From NCBI RefSeq assembly GCF_007992715.1, contig NZ_BKAU01000001.1:310001-374000 (forward strand): a stretch of DNA of 64,000 nucleotides, given 5' to 3'. Shown piece by piece: positions 60,099 through 64,000 of this stretch. Positions within the stretch are counted from its first letter, which is position 1. Every line of letters starts with the position of its first letter. The notes beneath the pieces were generated by a model. The model made no database searches, was not told where the DNA came from, and saw only the letters and a program-made list of their open reading frames with translations. Source of the DNA: Chitinophaga cymbidii (GTDB lineage Bacteria > Bacteroidota > Bacteroidia > Chitinophagales > Chitinophagaceae). The position numbers and the translations under genes are program-made.

Positions 60099-61547
60099 TT
60101 AACGGGGATTTTGTTCGATGCCTGCTACGGTGGCGGCTTCGGGTATCTGGAATAATCTGCGCGGATCGTCTCCGGGCAGTGTGAATATGTCGCCCTCGCT
60201 GGTGGTGTGGGTAATGGGAATGCGGTACCGCAGGATGTCCAGCCAGCGCATGCCTTCCTGCACAAACTCCGCGCGCTTGAAATCCAGTACGGTCAATATC
60301 AGTCCCGTTTGCAGGTTGGTGCCGTAAAAGGCCTGCACTTTCTGGGGAGTGATGCGGTGCGCAGACAGGCTATAATCATCGATGCGGGTGGAGGCATAGG
60401 TATTGAGATCGTTGATAGCCGCGGTGGTGGCATTCAGGTAGGTGTTGGCCTCCGCCCTGTTGAGCAGCGCTTCCTCGGCGGTGAACAGCGGCACCACCAC
60501 ATATCCCACGCCGATGTTGGCGTTGACGTTGTTACGCACAAAATGCTCGTTGATCTTGGGGATCAGGTAATTATCCGTACCAACGGTATACACATGATTC
60601 TGGAACGCCCAGTCTCCGCCGGTAACGTTGTAGAACAATATTTCATCGCGCTTGCGGGCGGTGAGGGCATAGCGCAGGGTGTAATAATTGCGGCCCCACC
60701 AGGATGCGGTTTCCGTTAGCAGCAGGTTCGCCGGCTCCGTTGCGCGGGCGTATGCGGCGAACAGTTCCTGGTAGGTCATATTCTTATACGCGGTATTCCA
60801 GGGGCGCAGCATGCTGGCGGCATTGTTGGTGGGGAATACCTGGTTGACGTACTGCACTACCTGCTGGTAATCGCGTTTGAAAAGATAGAAGCGGGCCGCG
60901 AAGGCGTTGGCGGCGGCGCGGTTGAAATGGTAACGGGGAACGGAATAGGACTTGTCGTCGATGAGCGGCAGGCCGGTGAGGATGTCTTTTTCGATCATCT
61001 CGTACACATAAGCTACCGTTTTCCGCTCATAATCCTTGAACACTACTTTTTCCGGTACGGTCACATAGGGAATGCCGGGATCGGAGGAAGCGGTAGTGGG
61101 ATTATACGTTTCCGCGAAAGTGGTCACCAGCATGAAATGCGCGTATGCTCTCGCCAGCAGCGCTTCGCCTTTCTGCGCGCGGTAGGCGTCCGGATCGGGC
61201 GCGTTGGCGATGGTTTCCAGTGCGAGGTTCGCCGCCGCTATCGCGGTGTAGCAGGCGTTCCAGTAGTACTCGGGGGAGTCCTGCTGATCGTCCTGCACGT
61301 CACTGAACTTGTACACGTCTACATTGAAATTTTCGATGGTGCCCGCGCCTTTGTCCGCCACATTATCCGAAGCGGATTCAAAGAAGCCCATGTAATTGGC
61401 CTGCGGATAGGCGGTGCCCAGCAGGCGGGACACCTGTTCCGGCGTATGCAGTTCCGCCCTGTTGTCCGGCGGCTGCTCCAGGAACTTCTTGCAACTGCTG
61501 GCTGTGATGGCGAGGAAGACTGCTGTGTATAGTGATAATTTCTTCAT
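60099..61547 (-). CDS. SusD/RagB family lipoprotein
   Basis: 482 aa, lipobox ending in SSC near residue 19. Shorter than the other SusD proteins here. Landmarks: VSRLLGTAYPQANYMGF, YYWNACYTAIAAANLALETI, QKGEALLARAYAHFMLVTTFAETYNP, VYEMIEKDILTGLPLIDD, HFNRAAANAFAARFYLFKRDY, PLFTAEEALLNRAEANTYLN and the C-terminal LDFKRAEFVQEGMRWLDILRYRIPI. It begins 10 bp after the SusC stop. Grouping with the metallohydrolase suggests a proteinaceous or otherwise non-glycan substrate. Confidence 0.92.
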   Translation of the reverse strand: MKKLSLYTAVFLAITASSCKKFLEQPPDNRAELHTPEQVSRLLGTAYPQANYMGFFESASDNVADKGAGTIENFNVDVYKFSDVQDDQQDSPEYYWNACYTAIAAANLALETIANAPDPDAYRAQKGEALLARAYAHFMLVTTFAETYNPTTASSDPGIPYVTVPEKVVFKDYERKTVAYVYEMIEKDILTGLPLIDDKSYSVPRYHFNRAAANAFAARFYLFKRDYQQVVQYVNQVFPTNNAASMLRPWNTAYKNMTYQELFAAYARATEPANLLLTETASWWGRNYYTLRYALTARKRDEILFYNVTGGDWAFQNHVYTVGTDNYLIPKINEHFVRNNVNANIGVGYVVVPLFTAEEALLNRAEANTYLNATTAAINDLNTYASTRIDDYSLSAHRITPQKVQAFYGTNLQTGLILTVLDFKRAEFVQEGMRWLDILRYRIPITHTTSEGDIFTLPGDDPRRLFQIPEAATVAGIEQNPR

Positions 61548-61557
61548 GTTGATCAGA

Positions 61558-64000
61558 TTAAATACCCACTTTCAGCGAGAGTGTAAATTGTTTTTGAATG
61601 GGCATGGCCACACCGCCGGAGTTGAAGAACTCGGGGTCCTGCCCTTTCAGCTTTTTATCTGCGTAGATCAGCCATGGGTTGGTGGCGGCGGCCGTAACGC
61701 TGGCGCTGTTGAAGCCGATCCTGTTCAGCAGGGAAGGTTTCAGCTGATAGCTGAGCGATACGGTTTTCAGGCGGATGAAATCGCCTTTTGCCACTCTTTC
61801 CGTTGAATAGTTGTAGTTGTTATAAGGATAGTTACCGCCTTGCTGCGACAACTCATAGGCGCCCAGGATGGAGGGCACGTAGGTATAGCGCTCATCATTG
61901 GGGAATATAAAGCGGTCGTAAAATTCCCTCGGCATCGCATCCAGGTCCGAATAATCCGTTTTGAAAGCGGTATACTGCCGGATCTTGTTGCCTGCCTGAT
62001 AGGTCACGAATACATTCAGCGAAAATTCCCGGTATGTAAATGTATTGGAGAAGCCGCCGGTATAAATGGGGTCTACCGGCCCTTCGTATTTCAGATAGGC
62101 GATCTCCTGGTCCTGCAGGAATACGCCGCCGGATGATTCCCCTTTCTCGTTGATAAAGGTGGGTTCGCCTGTGCGGTGCTCCAATCCTTTAAAATCGAGG
62201 GAATAGAGGCCCCGCACCGGGTACCCTTCCCTGTTGCCGCCTTCCGCGATCACGAGGTCGAAAATGCGCGGGCGGTTGCGGGCGTTGGTGATCTTGTTCT
62301 TGTTATATCCGAAAGTAAGGTTCGTGCGCCAGCTCCAGTCCTGCTTCCTGATCACGTTGCCGCCGATCAGCAGGTCAAGGCCGTAGGAATCCATGTCCGC
62401 GTAGTTCGCGGCTTTCTCTGATTCCCCACCGATACCGGAGGTGCGGATCAGGCTGATGAGATCGAAGCTTTTACGCTGGTACACGTCCAGGCTGAAATTC
62501 ACTTTTTGTCCGAACAATCCGCCGTCCAGCCCGATGTTGCTGGTGTAGGATTTTTCCCAGGTCAGCTCCGAGTTCTCGAGGTTCGCCAGTTGTATCACGG
62601 ATTCCACTTCTGTGAGATACGGACGGTTTGTATTGATGTTTCTTAACACGATGGTGGAATTGGTGGCGGGGCCCATGCTGGCGGTCAGGCCGTAGGATGC
62701 GCGCAGCGTCAGGTAGTCCGCCCACGTTACATTTTCCATGAAGGGCTCGCGGTCCACATTCCAGGAGCCCGCCAGGCTCCAGGTGGGCAGCCACCGCGCA
62801 TTGCGCGATTTGCCCAGGCGGTTGGAACCATCGTACCGCACAGTGCCGGTGAAATTATATTTCTGGTCGTAAGAATAACCCGCCGATCCATAGAAGGCTA
62901 CAAAACGGTCATAATCCTTACTCATACCATAATACGGGAAATTGCTCTCAATGGTTTGTTTGAGGATGCGATAATCCACGAACGGAACACCGCCGTTATC
63001 GTACTGGTACCCGTAACCGGTGTTGGAAAACTGCTGCCGGTCCGCCGACTTCACCTGCATGCCCACCAGCGCATTCAGGGAATGTACGCCGTTGAAGGTT
63101 TTCATATAGTTCAGGCTGTTCCTGAAATCATAGTTCACCAGCTGGTCTTCCGTGCGGTTGTAGAAGCCGCCGTAAGGCAGCACTACCACGGGCTGCGCTT
63201 CGGGATCGTCCGGGTCGCGGTACAGGAAGCGGTTGTTCGCTTCGATAGTGGATGTTTCATTTGCGCGGTAGGCGTTGGCCATGTTGGAGTTTTCCGTGAT
63301 CTGGTGCTCGCGGGACGATTTCACGTACCGCAGCGCGCCCACGAACTCGTATTTCAGCTCGTCGGTGATCTTGTAGGCCAGGTCGCCCTGCAGGCGCAGG
63401 TCGATCACATTGATATCGATGTAATTATTTTCCAGTTCAGTGAGGATGTTGAACGGCGCAAAATTGCGGCGGAAGTACTCCCGGTTGCCGCTTTCATCGA
63501 AGGCGGTGAGGGTGCGGCTGGTATTGAGCGCGAAGCTGAAGGGGTTGATGTCGAAGTCGCGGTCGAACTTCCCTTCCACCGGGTTGGTTTCGCGTGTTAA
63601 TGCGCCGGGGGCTTTCTGCTGCCGCACGGAAGCGAGGGTGGAAAAGCCGACGGATAAACGGTCGGAGAACTTGTAGTTGTTCCGGAAGTTGAGGGTGTAG
63701 CGGCTTACGCGGTCCGCTATCGTCCATCCGTTATCGCCGTAGTAGCTGGTGGAGAAATAAGATTGCGACTTGTCCGTACCGAAGGAAACGGCGAGCGAAT
63801 GCTCCTGCATCAGGTTGTTTTTGAAGAGTAGATCGAACCAGTCCGTATTTGCGCCGGCGTACCTTCTCAGGAAAGCGGCCATGCCTTCGGGGGTGTTGGG
63901 CACCGGGAAGCTGCCGTCCTCTCTCGCATTCACCAGGTCGAAGTACTTGCCGTACACGCCGTAATCAGGTTTGTCCAGCAGCGAGGGAGTAATAATGCTT
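61558..64000 (-). CDS. SusC/RagA family TonB-linked transporter (5' end beyond window)
   Basis: Open reading frame continuing past the right edge; at least 814 codons are visible, so signal peptide, regulatory domain and most of the plug are missing from view. The visible part is the TonB-dependent barrel: repeated strand-turn patterns such as FNGVHSLNALVGMQVKSADRQQF and YGSAGYSYDQKYNFTGTVRYDGSNRLG, then WKTNL-like segments and the C-terminal KGDFIRLKTVSLSYQLKP...GIPIQ-type ending (PIQKQFTLSLKVGI). A GTG at 63955-63957 is internal, not the start. It transports the ligand captured by the SusD encoded 10 bp downstream. Whether it has an STN domain cannot be seen. Confidence 0.9.
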   Translation of the reverse strand, partial: SIITPSLLDKPDYGVYGKYFDLVNAREDGSFPVPNTPEGMAAFLRRYAGANTDWFDLLFKNNLMQEHSLAVSFGTDKSQSYFSTSYYGDNGWTIADRVSRYTLNFRNNYKFSDRLSVGFSTLASVRQQKAPGALTRETNPVEGKFDRDFDINPFSFALNTSRTLTAFDESGNREYFRRNFAPFNILTELENNYIDINVIDLRLQGDLAYKITDELKYEFVGALRYVKSSREHQITENSNMANAYRANETSTIEANNRFLYRDPDDPEAQPVVVLPYGGFYNRTEDQLVNYDFRNSLNYMKTFNGVHSLNALVGMQVKSADRQQFSNTGYGYQYDNGGVPFVDYRILKQTIESNFPYYGMSKDYDRFVAFYGSAGYSYDQKYNFTGTVRYDGSNRLGKSRNARWLPTWSLAGSWNVDREPFMENVTWADYLTLRASYGLTASMGPATNSTIVLRNINTNRPYLTEVESVIQLANLENSELTWEKSYTSNIGLDGGLFGQKVNFSLDVYQRKSFDLISLIRTSGIGGESEKAANYADMDSYGLDLLIGGNVIRKQDWSWRTNLTFGYNKNKITNARNRPRIFDLVIAEGGNREGYPVRGLYSLDFKGLEHRTGEPTFINEKGESSGGVFLQDQEIAYLKYEGPVDPIYTGGFSNTFTYREFSLNVFVTYQAGNKIRQYTAFKTDYSDLDAMPREFYDRFIFPNDERYTYVPSILGAYELSQQGGNYPYNNYNYSTERVAKGDFIRLKTVSLSYQLKPSLLNRIGFNSASVTAAATNPWLIYADKKLKGQDPEFFNSGGVAMPIQKQFTLSLKVGI

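Noticed and set aside
63955..63957. GTG as the start of the last SusC gene
   Set aside because: The reading frame stays open to position 64000 and a complete SusC needs about 200 more N-terminal residues, so the gene simply continues beyond the window.

Overview
This window comes from a Bacteroidota chromosome, most likely a Chitinophagaceae (Chitinophaga-like) soil or plant-matter degrader. Four SusC/SusD outer-membrane pairs, a T9SS sorting domain, the long Bacteroidota form of IspH, LytTR and TPR-kinase signalling, and promoters of the TTG-N19/20-TAnnTTTG type all point there. I saw no tRNA, rRNA, CRISPR array, transposase or phage module. Positions 1-17400 are mostly ordinary chromosome with an accessory surface-protein cluster; the rest is mostly glycan and nutrient acquisition machinery.

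Layout. 1-2352: rhomboid protease and ispH. 2605-5340: a LytS/LytTR-like two-component pair with a long, structured upstream region. 5903-6592: cmk. 6672-10865: three secreted or surface proteins, two of them paralogues and one with a T9SS sorting tail. 11255-13786: clpC. 14044-16276: STAS protein, RNase Z and a DUF3575-like beta barrel. 16407-18335: dapA and accA on the minus strand.

18494-46766 is the core of the window: a glycan-utilisation region of about 28 kb on the minus strand. It has an eight-gene operon (two Gfo/Idh oxidoreductases with twin-arginine-like signals, a sugar MFS transporter, NagA, a NagB-like protein, a lipoprotein oxidoreductase, a GH63/trehalase-like glycosidase and a CBM9-like protein). 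It also has a six-gene operon (two tandem SusC/SusD pairs, a GH31 with an N-terminal CBM9/DOMON module, and a CE15-like two-domain esterase), a lone secreted Gfo/Idh oxidoreductase, and a LacI-family regulator. A 14-bp motif (CGGG-Y-ACGTGCACG in gene orientation) lies upstream of all four transcription units, including the regulator gene. I read this as one LacI regulon. Because four exported or lipoprotein Gfo/Idh oxidoreductases sit with a diverged NagB and hydrolases, the best candidate for an undescribed system is an oxidation-assisted pathway for an amino-sugar-containing or otherwise decorated glycan.

47065-54801: a second, enzyme-free SusCD system. It has an STN-domain SusC, SusD and a DUF5017-like lipoprotein, with a FecR anti-sigma factor and a divergently encoded ECF sigma factor. 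54869-55528: an OsmC protein fused to a small Fe-S domain. 55598-57087: an AT-rich AbiEi/AbiEii type IV toxin-antitoxin pair with a perfect inverted repeat in its promoter. 57171-64000: a third import operon with a collagen-like lipoprotein, a DUF4302 lipoprotein, a HExxHxxH zinc metallohydrolase lipoprotein, SusD and a SusC cut off by the window end.

Gene ends are firm. Several starts were moved to the signal peptide or conserved N-terminus. Regulatory calls rest on pattern recognition by eye.
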